Of a DNA stretch of 64,000 nucleotides, positions 24,160 to 35,405 are shown in pieces. The stretch comes from Umbelopsis isabellina (lineage: Eukaryota > Mucoromycota > Umbelopsidomycetes > Umbelopsidales > Umbelopsidaceae). The position numbers were made by a program, and so were the translations under genes. Location of the stretch: assembly GCA_016758905.1 (NCBI GenBank), contig JAEPQZ010000016.1:1-64000 (forward strand), given 5' to 3'. Within the stretch, counting starts at the first letter, position 1. Each line of letters opens with the position of its first letter. The notes beneath the pieces are model-generated. The model was given only the letters and a program-made list of their open reading frames with translations, searched no databases and had not been told where the DNA came from.

Positions 24160-25253
24160 TCACGGTGGTTCAGTTGAGGAAGCAGAATATTGTTCTACCA
24201 TTTTGCGGCTAATTCGAGATCCTTTACGTATCGCAATTTTACTGCCTTGCTTTGCAAAGGCTACAGACAGAGGAGTCGATTCTGTGATAACATAGCATGG
24301 TGGATCAGTAAAACGGCGGTGACGTTGGTTTTGAATAAAACAGTCATATCGACATACCACGCATGCCTGGAAAGCTTTTAGGAGAATATACAGTGAAAGG
24401 GTTGGAAAACACCTGGTGTTTAATGCGTGTGCTCATGGTGGATGGTTCACTAAGGGGCGAAGACAGTCACGGTTAAATTTTGGCAAGTGGGCCCAGAATG
24501 CTGGGTTGAGTACGACTGTCAAGAAACCCATCAAATCAAGTACACTCGATCTAACTTACCCTTCGCTCAGGTCAATTAATACAAATCTAAGCGTAAAACG
24601 ACCTTCTGTTCGAACAGAAAGATCAGGAAATACAAAAAATATACCGGGCTTGTTGTCACTGTCCAGCAGCTGGCAAGCATTAGCAATGGTTTGGCCGGTC
24701 AAGTTACGGGTGGGTGCAGGCTCGTGAAGCGGTCGAACAGCCATGGTAGAGTTCATGGCCGTTGCTATTGGGGTGACGGTCTCGGCCGGCAGATGAGAAG
24801 GGTTATATACAAGATTGCAGGATTGGCTGCCATCTTCCGAATGTAGGTCGCACTGCACTATCATGAATAATATGTCCGCAGTGTCACTATTGGCGGTTTG
24901 GGTTAGTTATTGACCATCAATGTAGCTATTTCGGTTCACTTTACGACGGCTGTGTTAATACTAACATAATAGGATGATCGTCGTTCAGTCTCGTCAATCG
25001 TAAAATAGGTGGTGGATCTACTGGGCGTCTGTCTTTTTGACCAAAGCCAGCCGAACGCACTCGGTCTGGATGCTGTACCACCACTGTACAAACAAAATGA
25101 GGAGTTTAGTCGAAATTTTTTTTTAAATCCATCTTCCATGAGCTCTGGAATACTTCGAAAACATAGTCTTTTTTTTTTACCGAGGTCAAATTCTCTAGTA
25201 CTTGCTCCTTTTGTAGTGACATCCATAAGTTTGGAACGCTCAACATGGTCCAT
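24160..25253 (-). CDS. Short velvet-domain regulator
   Basis: Five exons on the minus strand (25253-25181, 25083-24966, 24886-24560, 24449-24358, 24281-24160) give 243 residues. Velvet motifs appear in order: REFDLVVVQHPDRVRSAGFG, KDRRPVDPPPILRL, then LFMIVQCDLHS, GIFFVFPDLSVRTEGRFTLRF, VFSNPFTVYSPKSFPGM and RESTPLSVAFAKQGSKIAIRK. Nearly the whole protein is the velvet fold, which is related to the Rel/NF-kB DNA-binding domain. Velvet proteins (VosA, VelB, VelC, VeA) act as homo- or heterodimers in the nucleus to couple development, spore maturation and secondary metabolism. The domain carries the usual insertion between CDL and FFVFPDL (about 50 residues). No separate activation tail is present. 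Which paralogue it is cannot be told; VelB/VelC-like is a guess. Confidence 0.93.
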
Positions 25254-25532
25254 TCTAACTGACTGTGGTCGAAAAGCAAAGTGCTTAGGGAATCGATTTG
25301 GTAGTAATAGTAGTTTTAAGCTATCGTTATTATTCCAAAATCGCAGAGAGCCATCAAAGATTAAAAAACCAAAACAGAAAAGAAAAGTCTTGGATAAAAT
25401 ACTTGGTAGCTTATTTAAGAAGAACAGAAAAAAAAAAAGTTCTATGCCTGGACATATATAGTTTAGTTGTAGAAGGAAAAGCTAATTTTTTGCTTTAGTG
25501 TGGTGGCACTCAAATCCCGATCTGTCATGAGC

Positions 25533-26996
25533 TTATTTCCACAACGAAGCGTAGATTCTTCGACTGCCTTCGAACGAGTTGCGACTGTGCATAGTAACAA
25601 CATTGTCAATGAGAATCACATCGCCTTGCTTCCACTCAAAGCTACAACAGATCTCGTTCATGACGTCAAGACAACGTCGTAGAATCACCGGATCGAGAGG
25701 GCTACCGTCACCAAAAACAACAGCTTTGGAAGCGTCGTTGCGAGAATCTTGCCAACCTGTAAACGCACTTTTGGGGGGAGCAAATTGTGTTTGCGAACGG
25801 TAAAATAATAAATAATCGATTCCCATGAAATATACCAGTAATCAACTTATCTTCCTTGAAGTTGCCTAATTTGTGAAAGCTTTTTTTTTTGAACTTACGC
25901 TACAATGGAGTTAAACCAAGATGTTTTGCCAGTACGCTCATCCAGTTTAGTGGCTGACAAAATAGGCGACGTGGTTCTTAGTGACCCGTCAGCTTGCCAC
26001 TCAAGTGTCATGCCGAGTTCTCGTCCTTGCCTCTATATGGTAACATGGAAACAAATTGTTGGATGGTTGAGTGCTTTATTGACCTAACCCCATTTCATTG
26101 AACTGCTGCCTTACCTCCGCTTCCTCCTTGTCCTTGGTCATAAAGGTTGACTGCCAGCCTCGGCCAATAGCGCTAGTAGCATCATCCTCAGCTGGCAGTA
26201 CTCGAATATATTTCACGCCCTACACGCAAGTGAAACCCCATCAGCATTATGATGCAAAAAGGGTATATGTAGTCACAGGACCAGCTACTGAAAATTTTAC
26301 CTTGGCGGCGATCTCCTCGATGAAATCGGGGAATTCCTTTTTAATTTGTTGGTATACCAGATGCGACAAACAGATGGGAGTTTCGCCGCCCTTATCTGCT
26401 GGCTTATCACAGTAAAACATGATGTGATAGGGGTGGCTCTTTGACTGAGCTAATTCATGATGGTAAGGAATTAGCTGGTCGGCAGGGGACTCATTGGCTG
26501 CCAAAGTTTTAAAACCACTCGTTTAGTCAGTTTCGTCAAAAACAAACACATGGTGGTCTTTCGCATGACATATCTTCTTACCTGTAAAAACAGAACCTGT
26601 AATCACCTACAAACATAGATGTATTGTGTCAGTAAAATTCAGTGATTTACTGCCTATTTTTATATATGATATATAATCAAATTATTCTGTACTCACTCGG
26701 CGGGGAGCAGCTCCTCCAATATAAGGAAATTCTTCTAGCCCAACAGCATTGCCAATGGCGTCGAAATCTTGTGCAGAATGTACAGGGAAATCTCGGAAAA
26801 GGACAGCACCATGAGTCTTTGCTAGCTCTAACAGCTGGTCCTGGTGTTGCTGGACCCAATGTGTAGCCTGGTCAATGGTTTCTAAACCCGACTCTGGCGT
26901 TATGACCAGGGGGAAAGTGACTTTGCCTTGGTCAGGAACGTCAAGGTGTCGCTGAAAGTTGAATTCACTGAGTCGAGCGGGTGCTAAGGCTTGCAT
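25533..26996 (-). CDS. TauD/TfdA-family Fe(II)/2-oxoglutarate dioxygenase
   Basis: Six exons on the minus strand (26996-26697, 26606-26582, 26497-26301, 26219-26115, 26032-25899, 25767-25533) give 331 residues; exon 2 is a 25-base microexon. The fold is of the TauD type: GAVLFRDFPV early, YHHELAQS with the HxE iron ligands at about 121/123, FYCDKPADKGGETP, WFNSIVAAFTGW, and DVILIDNVVTMHSRNSF with the distal iron His at about 314. The Arg pair in SRRIYASL near the end is the expected 2-oxoglutarate anchor. It would couple oxidation of a small organic substrate to succinate and CO2 release. The substrate is open: taurine-like sulfonates are one possibility, but many fungal members are unassigned. 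It lacks a signal peptide, so it is probably cytosolic. Confidence 0.9.
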
Positions 26997-29228
26997 GTTT
27001 TGAGAGTTGTAAGAGAAATTAAAAAAAGAGTTTGTTGATGTCGACTTCGAGCTCTATTATGTGGCAAGTTGCGTAAGGCGGATCTCAAATTGTAGACAAT
27101 AAGATTTGATCTGAACCGAATCTACCCACCGTGTCAGACAGTCAATAGAACGTTATGTTTATTGCTGGTAAAGTTGATATGAGCAGACAAGAAGAGTATT
27201 AACATGGTGAGACATTGACAATCTTATTGCTCTTTAGCATTCATAACTTTAGTAGACAAAGAATGCTCATTTCACCAACTTTTGATTTTTTCCGAACCAA
27301 CGTGTGCCTGATCATATTCGGTATAACCCGAAGCCTTAGACACTTGCCGTTGTATCGGCTTACTTTTCCTACCACTACCATCACCACATCAAAACAATTT
27401 TTAAAGTTGCCGATGTTTAGAGAAAGTGTGATGCTTACTGTATAATTGACTAGCATTGTTTCAAAGTGCGTTCGTTCGAAGCAAAAGGAAATACTCATTA
27501 TAAATGAAGACGTCTAGCGAGGTTACTCGTAAGTAACCCTACTCGTCCACATTGGTCAAAATGTGATATCACTGGTTAGTTTCTCGTTACTATTTTCAGA
27601 TTATATGGAGCACAATATGTGAATAAATTATTTGTGAGAGATGCTTATTTGGCTTTTTTTCTTGCAAAAGTAGGCAGTCTTTCGTTGTCAAGAACCATGT
27701 ATTCCATCAGAAACCATATAATGTTCGTAGCCATCTCGTTACGGTTCCACAGCATTGCTACATGCTTTGCAAAAGCGCATAGCGTGTATGTTTGGGCCAA
27801 GATTTTTTGCCACCTTGCTTTCTCTAAGGTTGATGAGTGTATGACTATGACATGTCGTACATCCTTGATACGTCAAAAAATTGGCAATTTCGAGGGCTGA
27901 TACTTTCTTGTTGTTCCTAGATACTGCACATAAGTGCCGCCACCATTTTGAAAGTATAGAAATCATAGCGTATGAGTGTTTTGTACATTGTAAATCCCCA
28001 TTGGTCCTCTGTTTGACCTTGTTCTTTTGTGGTATAGATGACCATAGTTCGCCTCTATACATCTCCAAAAAAGCAATCTGACAGTGAGAACTGTGCGGGG
28101 ATTACTAGGACTTTTTTAAGACAGACGGTGTCTAATGCTTCCCAATTATCGACAACAATTTCATTACATGAAACAAGTTTTATATAATTTGCATCATCGA
28201 CAAACACCTGATTGCTTCTATTCCTATCGCTTTTTTGACCTGAACGAAAGCAACAAACGTAAAACCTAAAAGGAGCAAAGAGCCACTCCCCTGTACCATC
28301 ACAATGTTCTTTTATAATAACTAATCGCGTGCTGCTAGGGATTAATAAATTGTTTGTTTCTTTCAGTTTATCACCCCAAAAGACTGGCTAAGGCCCCGCA
28401 AATAATTGAAAATTAACTTATGTTGCCGCACTGTCAAAAACTGCGGGTCACACTGCTCTAACAATCAATTTGATAAAGTATTGTGGCCGATTCATTGAAG
28501 TGAATATATTGTTTATTGACAAATCGCCTGCTCTTGTGTGTCCTGTAATTACCGAAATGATCAATCAAAAGACTCAAAACGCTTCGTGCAGACTAAAAGG
28601 AGTCATTTGAATATCTTGGAAAAAGTTTAGGCGGTGGCTATGCTTATTTCAACACCACCACGAACAGTAATCATGCCTGTCTCCTTTTTAGTCAAAGATT
28701 TACCATGATGTTGGTAACCGATGATACGCATGACATCCATGATTGGCGTTAGAAGATAGGGGCAGCGTCTTTACTTTGATCTCTCAAGGAGCTAGAAACT
28801 GGCCTATCAAAGTTGGGAGAAGTCTCTCATGAAAACGAAACAAGAGTTAAACATCTATAAAATTAAAAAGAAGCATATTGAAACAAGTGTTCTTGACTCC
28901 ATGTAAATGTTGACATTCTTTCTTGGCATTAAACCGCGTAAAGAGGGTCCAGTTTGATGAATTTGTTAGCGATCACGTTCAAACAAGTTCAAAGCATGAT
29001 GGAATCATATAGAATGTTGTTACTACGCACAGTCGCAAGTCGTTCGCAAGTCGTTCGAAGGCGCCGAGAATCGACGCTTCGTTGAGGAAATAAGCTCATG
29101 ACAGATCGGGTGAAAATATTTTTTATAATTCATTTATCAGCTGTAAAACAAAACGTAAAGCACTATTTTAGTTCAACTTCATTGTAGTTGGCTCGATTGT
29201 CTAAAAATGCAGCATCACATATTGCTAT
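26997..29228. other. Intergenic, 2.2 kb, no supported gene
   Basis: Between the dioxygenase and threonyl-tRNA synthetase genes, both minus strand. A 37-codon minus-strand frame at 28627-28740 looks protein-like (ending TVRGGVEISIATA) but has no upstream exon I can join. A short direct repeat (CGCAAGTCGTT, twice) lies at about 29034-29056. Nothing else recognised. Confidence 0.45.
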
Positions 29229-31482
29229 TTAGAACTTGTTTTGCAGACTGCGGCTTTCCTTCAATTGGCGGACGCCAGCAAGGACGGTATCCAAAGGAAT
29301 GGTTTGACCCTTAGCCTTGGTACCAACGTCATCGCGGTTACGAACATTGATAGATTGGGTAGACTCTTCTTCAGCACCGACAACAAAGATAAAGTTGTAT
29401 TGAGCCAATTCAGCATTACGAATCTTCTTGTTCAAGGTGCTGTCAGACAAATCAGCATCGGCATAGATACCCAAAGCAGTCAACTTGTCAACGATCTCTT
29501 GAGCGTAGCCATTGAAAGCATTGGCGACGGGAACAAGGCACACTTGACGAGGAGAGAGCCAGAAGGGGAACTTGCCACCGAAATGCTCAATCAAAATAGC
29601 CATCATACGTTCAACAGAACCAAGGATAGCACGATGGATAATGACAGGGCGGGCAAAAGCACCTTCACCACCTTCAAGGTTACCGTGATCAGTGCGGAAC
29701 TGAAGTTGGAAACGTTGAGGCAATTGGAAATCAAGTTGAATGGTGGCACATTGGAACTTGCGGTTCATAGCATCAGAGATGACAATGTCAACCTTGGGAC
29801 CGTAGAAAGCACCATCACCGGGGTTAAGTTCCCAAGTGACATTGTTAGCGCCACAGAATTTGTTCAATGAAGCCTCTAATCTAGCTTCAGCATCGTTCCA
29901 CACAGCAACATCACCAAGGAAGTTCTCAGGACGAGTAGAGAGCTTGAGGTAGAATTGGAAACCAAAGATACCGTAGATGTGGTTCAAGAAATCGAAGCAA
30001 GAGTCCATTTCTTGTTCGATCTGCTCGCTCATACAGAAGATGTGAGCATCGTCTTGTTGGAAACGACGGACACGAGTCAAACCAGACAGAGCACCAGAGA
30101 ACTCATTACGATGAAGAACACCGAAATCAGCATAACGCAGAGGAAGTTCACGGTAACTACGCTCACGATGACCGAAAATAAGACAGTGACCAGGGCAGTT
30201 CATAGGCTTAAGACCGAACTCTTCCTTTTCAACTTCGAGAGCAAACATGTTCTCCTTGTACTTGGCAGCGTGTCCAGACACATCCCACAATTTCATGTTG
30301 TACATGTTGGGGGTCATGACTTCGTTAAAGCCACGTACTTGGTATTGTGACTTGATCAAGTCCATCAAGGTGTTGTAGATACGGGCACCATGAGGCAGCA
30401 TGAAAGCTGAACCAGGAGACAATTCGTGGAAAAAGAAAAGCTCTTGTTCCTTACCAATCTTACGATGATCACGCTTGGAAGCCTCTTCAATAAACTTCTT
30501 GTATTCAGTCATTTGCTTCTTGTCAGGGAAAGAGATACCATAGATACGTTGCAAAGAATCGTTCTTGGCATCACCCAAGAAGTAAGACGAAGAGTTTTTG
30601 GTGACGCTGAAAGCCTTGATACGGCCAGTGTGAGGAACGTGAGGACCAACACACAAATCAATCAAAGGACCACAACGATAGACGGTGGTGGAGGTACCAT
30701 CTTGGATCTTGTCCTTGATGATATGTTGCTTGTAAGGGTTGTGCTTGAACATTTCAAGAAGGTTTTCCTTTGAGACGATGAGACGTTCAAAGGGTTGCTT
30801 CTCCTTGATAGCTTGGTTAGCGAGGGTTTCAATTGCAGGGTAATCCTGTTGGGTAACAGCGCGTTCCTTCAAGCCCATTTCATAGTAGAATCCATCTTCC
30901 AACGGTGGTCCAATACAAAGATGACCGCCATAATGTTTTTCGCAAGACTCTCCAAGAACGTGAGCACTGGAATGCCAGAAAACACGTTTACCTTCCTCGT
31001 TCTCAAAATCGAGCAACTCGAGGGAGCATGATTTCTCAACCGGACGGTTCAAATCCCAGAGTTGACCATCCACCTTGGCAATGACGATACGGTCTCCAAG
31101 AGACTTTGCAATCGACAATGCGACGCTCATGGGAGTAGTCTCCCAAGAGGTGCCTTCCTTGGTGTTTCCATCGGGAAGAGTGATAGTGATCGGTTCTCTA
31201 GGCTTGTCTAAAAAGGGTGATAAATCAATCATTCTGTCAGATCAACATTGCTTATAATGCGCGTTACATACTTTGAATTTCTTGATCGTATTCAGCCTTC
31301 AAGCGCTCAAACATCTCAATACGATGATCGAAGTATTCAGGCTTGGGAGTGAATTCGAGAGGATAGGCCGGGCCATCGCCAGCAGCGGCTTTAGCTTTCT
31401 TGGGTTTCTTTTCAGCCTTTGCAGACTTCTCTTGCTTGACATTAAGATTTTGCATCTTTTGTTCCACTTCGGGGGCAGACAT
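29229..31482 (-). CDS. THS1: Threonyl-tRNA synthetase
   Basis: Two exons on the minus strand (31482-31272, 31207-29229) give 729 residues, as in yeast Ths1 (734). The order is: a Lys/Ala-rich eukaryotic N-terminal extension, a TGS domain ([20 protein letters not shown] region), the editing domain with [17 protein letters not shown] (HxxxH), then the class II core. Motif 2 appears as [15 protein letters not shown] and motif 3 as [13 protein letters not shown]; the zinc Cys of the core is in KPMNCPGHC. An anticodon-binding domain ([11 protein letters not shown] onward) ends the protein. It charges tRNA-Thr in the cytosol; a second mitochondrial product could arise only from an upstream start, and I see none. 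The chosen ATG begins MSAPEVEQ. Two Gcn4-type sites lie about 100-150 bases upstream. Confidence 0.97.
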
Positions 31483-31581
31483 GTTCAATGACAGCAAACC
31501 AAACGACGATAGGTGTAAAGAAACTCTAAAAGGGACACAAAACGGTAGTATTTAAATGAACGGCTAAGCCACTGAAATTTG

Positions 31582-31631
31582 TGAGTCAACTTGTCAAAAA
31601 AATTGACTGCTTTCGCATCACTGGTGACTCA
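31582..31631. promoter_or_regulatory. Two perfect Gcn4/AP-1 sites upstream of threonyl-tRNA synthetase
   Basis: TGAGTCA at 31582-31588 and TGACTCA at 31625-31631, the same palindrome in both orientations, lie 100 and 143 bases upstream of the synthetase ATG. Amino-acid starvation factors of the Gcn4/CPC1 bZIP class bind this sequence, and tRNA synthetase genes are known targets in fungi. Regulation here is inferred from motif and position. Confidence 0.65.
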
Positions 31632-32431
31632 AGCGTGGTCGCTAATAACATTACTGCGCCTAATGAAAGTTAGATAGCTCGTGCTTATTGTCATGATTGA
31701 TATTGATATGGATATCTGAATATCTTAAGCTATGAGATACAGTGTCTCCAAACCAAGTCTTTCTAGCTGCTTTACCTTTAGTGCTGCTGAGTTGAATTGC
31801 CAATTCTCAGACACTTTCTTCTACGCCGCTTATAAAGGATGTTTAAGTCTGTGAAGAGAATTTACTTGAATTTCCTCATTTGTAAAATCAATATGAAGAT
31901 AGTAGATGATATACAAATTCAGCAATCTCAAGTACACACATGAATCTTTAAGTGAAAGGCTCGATTACATTAACAGTAATGTAGTGTAACTTGTTATTAT
32001 CAGATTAAAACCGTGCCCTACCACAGAACTTGTTTGATCACGCGTAGAATATATCCATTAAAGTTGCTGATTAACATTACTATACGCTAGAATAAGTGAG
32101 GTCAGCAACAGCAATCCGCTCGTTGTCACTTGATTTGTACCAATGATCGACACTGACACCGTAACCGAATTTGCATGCCATAAATATTGTACAATTGGTA
32201 TGCATATCTATGTTTGAGCTATCCATTGATACCTGTAATTCTCCACTCCACTCCTTTTTATTCATCGTGCTGTCTTTACCTGCTAGCACTTGTATCAAAC
32301 CAGGATGTTGGCGGGGTTTCAAACATCAATGGACTTGCAGAATGCCGCTATATAGCCCCCGGCTTTACATGTGATGCCTGCAACCAAGCGCATAACTCTG
32401 CTTGCTCTTTATTCTCATCCCTCTACAAGCA
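31632..32431. other. Divergent promoter region, synthetase and enoyl-CoA hydratase
   Basis: Remainder of the 950-base spacer. AT-rich; no other gene. The CATCCCTCTACAAGC leader directly precedes the hydratase ATG. Confidence 0.5.
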
Positions 32432-33746
32432 ATGTTGAACCTCATTACTAAATCTGCTCTCCTCAAGCCCTTGTCTGCTTCTGCTCGGGTTTCCTTGACC
32501 AGACCATTCAGTACTACTCTAGTCCGAGGTAAGCTCTTCGATCCCGCTCATTCACCTTTGACACGTACACCAACCCGTTAACCCGATACACCAGCCAACG
32601 CTGGTACATCCACTGGCGAAGGAGAGTATAAGAACATTATTTCAGAAAAGAAGGGCAAAGTTGGTCTTATCACCTTGAACCGCCCCAAGGCTCTCAACGC
32701 GTTGTCAAGCGCATTGTTTCATGAGGTCAACGATGCCTTGTTTAAATTTGATGCTGACGAAGGTGTTGGCGCCATTGTTATCACTGGAAGCGAAAAGGCT
32801 TTTGCTGGTAGGAACAAGCAGCATATGAATCGACAACACTATGTGAATCACACTTTCTAAATTTGTTGATATTTGCAGCTGGTGCTGATATCAAGGAGAT
32901 GAAGGACAATGTTGCCATTGAATGCTACAAGAACAACTTCTTGGGTCACTGGACTGACATTACTAAGGTCAAGAAGCCCATCATTGCTGCTGTAAATGGC
33001 TTTGCTGTAAGTGTTTGTTTGGGTTGATGTGCCAACCGTGGGAAATGAAAGACTAGGGCTAATGGGGATTTTTCATTGTCAGCTCGGAGGAGGCTGCGAG
33101 TTGGCTATGATGTGTGATGTAAGTTGTTACAAATCTTCGTAGATTTTGCATACCGTTGAAATACTCGTCATTAGCTAACTCGCTCATATAGATCATTTAT
33201 GCTGGTGAGAAGGCAGTTTTCGGTCAACCCGAGATCAAGCTCGGTACTATCCCTGGAGCTGGCGGAACTCAGCGCCTTGTCAAGGCTGTTGGCAAGTCAA
33301 AGGCTATGGAGATTTGCTTGACTGGGTCCGTCAACCTCAATGCTGAGGAGGCTGCCAACTTGGGCCTTGTTAGCAAGGTTCTTCCTGCTGATCAATTGGT
33401 CGATGAAGCTATCAAGACCGCCGAAAAGATCGCCACCATGTCACAACCTATGGTTCAAATGGTCAAGGAAGCCATCAATCAATGTAAGTGACACGCATTG
33501 ACATATACAATTGGTGTATCATCACTCACCTTTGTACTCAGCTTTTGAATTATCGTTGTCATCTGGATTGCTGTACGAGCGTCGCATGTTCCAAAACACA
33601 TTCGGCACTGTAAGTATCCTCTGCCTTGATATCAGGTATGCTAAAGTAAACAAAAAGCTAAATTTTTCATTTGAATGTAGCATGACCAGAGAGAAGGTAT
33701 GGGAGCTTTCGTTGAGAAGAGAAAGCCTACTTTCCAAAACAAATAG
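32432..33746 (+). CDS. Mitochondrial short-chain enoyl-CoA hydratase
   Basis: Seven exons (32432-32528, 32595-32807, 32879-33006, 33083-33118, 33192-33483, 33542-33609, 33681-33746) give 299 residues; the 36-base exon 4 codes exactly for [12 protein letters not shown]. The first 32 residues ([20 protein letters not shown], then [10 protein letters not shown]) are an Arg/Ser-rich mitochondrial presequence. The crotonase core contains [23 protein letters not shown], and the oxyanion-hole segment NGFALGGGCE. The two catalytic glutamates are present at about 152 (GGCE) and 172 ([19 protein letters not shown]). It hydrates trans-2-enoyl-CoA in mitochondrial beta-oxidation and branched-chain amino acid breakdown. 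The C terminus [11 protein letters not shown] matches ECHS1 proteins. Upstream gene is divergent. Confidence 0.96.
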
Positions 33747-33992
33747 AAAACAAGCTCTTCCATAATGTTACATTGCTACAGTACATGCTGTGAGACACCT
33801 TTCAATTGCTTGAAAGCATATAAACCAGAATAAAACCGTGAAAAATGGGCAAATACAATATAAAAAATTGGGGAGGTCGTTGACAGCAAACTGAATTTGT
33901 AGCTTTTATAACAGAAACTAAATAGAAAAGATAAGTTTTGATAGAGAAAATAACGCAATTGCATCAAAAATTCATGACTATGAACAGCTTAT

Positions 33993-35405
33993 TTAGATGA
34001 TTAGAGAACTGATAGATACAGCAATGAAAAGTGCGATCAAAGATGGAGAAGTAATATTCGCATCACTACTGCTGCCACTACCAGAGTTACCGTTATTTTC
34101 TTGTGCAACCTCTTCTGGAATGAGTACTGATAGCAAAGGAAAATGAATTGTTACATCTTTGCTCCATTGTGCCACAGTCAGTTGCCAACTACGACTTACC
34201 TTGGTCAATGGCATGAATAACACCGTTGTCGGTCAAGAGGTTCGCATCGACGATACTAGCGTTATCGACTTGTAATTCAACAAGTTAGTAAACGTCATAC
34301 AAATCATCCCATGTCAACGAGTCGTTCAATACTCACTCATATAGTGATAGTTTGTGTTTTCATCAAACATGTGGTTTGTAAGCTTATTGGGGCGCTGAGC
34401 AGCAGTAGTGGTAGTAGACTCATTGCTGTTGACAGTTCCACTGACATTTGTGAAAGTCAGTTCTCCTTTATCAAAAGTAGTCAATGTCGAGCTGTTGGTA
34501 ATATTGCTTGTAAAATACACTCCATCAACCACATGGTTCCTGAGAATCTTGGCAATAGTGTCGTTGCTGTACTGAGTAATATTTGCATTTTCCCATGCTT
34601 CGTCAGTAGGAGCAAAGATGGTAACCTGAAAGGAAAACGTGCGATTAATACCAAATGTATTGACAAAGGTAAACTGGTTTTCACTTACTGCGTTAGCGGC
34701 TCCAAGTGTGTCATTGAAATTCAATCCGACAACGTTATGGTAATTCGTGGACAAAAATTGCTGAGTTTGAAGGGTGTCTACTGGAGACGTGGGAGGCATC
34801 ATAACTTGATCAATGTAATGGATGATGCCATTGGAAGCTGGAATATTTGCTCTTTGTATATTTGCAGTCTGACCATCAGCATAGCCGACTTGAACCTGAG
34901 GGTTGTTGGTGGTGGTTTGCCTCTTGGTCAGTTGGTCTTGGTTGTCCACATCCAAAATAGTTTCCCTCTTTTGCGGGGTCGACTGCGAACTCTGTCCACT
35001 GTTGGCTAATCCTATCGGCAAGCCACGCCCATCTTCATACCGATTAACGGACTTATTGGTTAGCATTGTACCAACAAACAATGGAATATCAGTGACATTG
35101 GTGGTAGTATTGATTCTTTGATCAACCACATGGTAGAGCAGCACGTTTTCAAAATTTCCATAAGTCTGATTAATCATGCTTGGACTAGCATGTTGAAAAG
35201 CGTTGTCGCTTGGGACAAATACAGTGTAGTTGCCATTTGTGGAGTTCAAGTTTTGAATAACGCTACTGTCTGGACCTAGATTATTCAAGATCGTAACCAA
35301 CTTGGTAGAGCCCTGAGGGTTGGCCAGTATCTGTTGCAAAATTGTTTGATTTTGTCCGGCCACGGCGCTAGCTAATGCAATGGTAATCAATAGCTTCAAA
35401 CGCAT
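33993..35405 (-). CDS. GPI-anchored protein with two fasciclin (FAS1) domains
   Basis: Four exons on the minus strand (35405-34689, 34625-34337, 34268-34200, 34126-33993) give 402 residues. It starts with a signal peptide (MRLKLLITIALASAVAG). FAS1 domain 1 (about 20-215) has NGNYTVFVPSDNAFQ, YHVVDQRI and later NGIIHYIDQVMMPP; domain 2 (about 225-370) has VTIFAPTDEAWENAN, NHVVDGVYF and NGVIHAIDQVLIP. Many N-x-S/T sites suggest heavy N-glycosylation. The end is Ser/Gly-rich followed by a hydrophobic tail (SLIALFIAVSISSLII) with no lysines or arginines after it, the pattern of a GPI signal. FAS1 proteins mediate cell-surface and wall adhesion. Intron 1 is 63 bases, in frame and stop-free, so its retention would only insert 21 residues. 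Confidence 0.93.

Noticed and set aside
28627-28740. 37-codon minus-strand frame ending TVRGGVEISIATA
   Set aside because: Looks like a last exon, but no acceptor or upstream exon fits. Too short to call alone.
29241-29870. 209-codon plus-strand frame opposite threonyl-tRNA synthetase, with more such frames at 29955-30773
   Set aside because: They are antisense shadows of a strongly coding gene with biased codons and have no protein features of their own.
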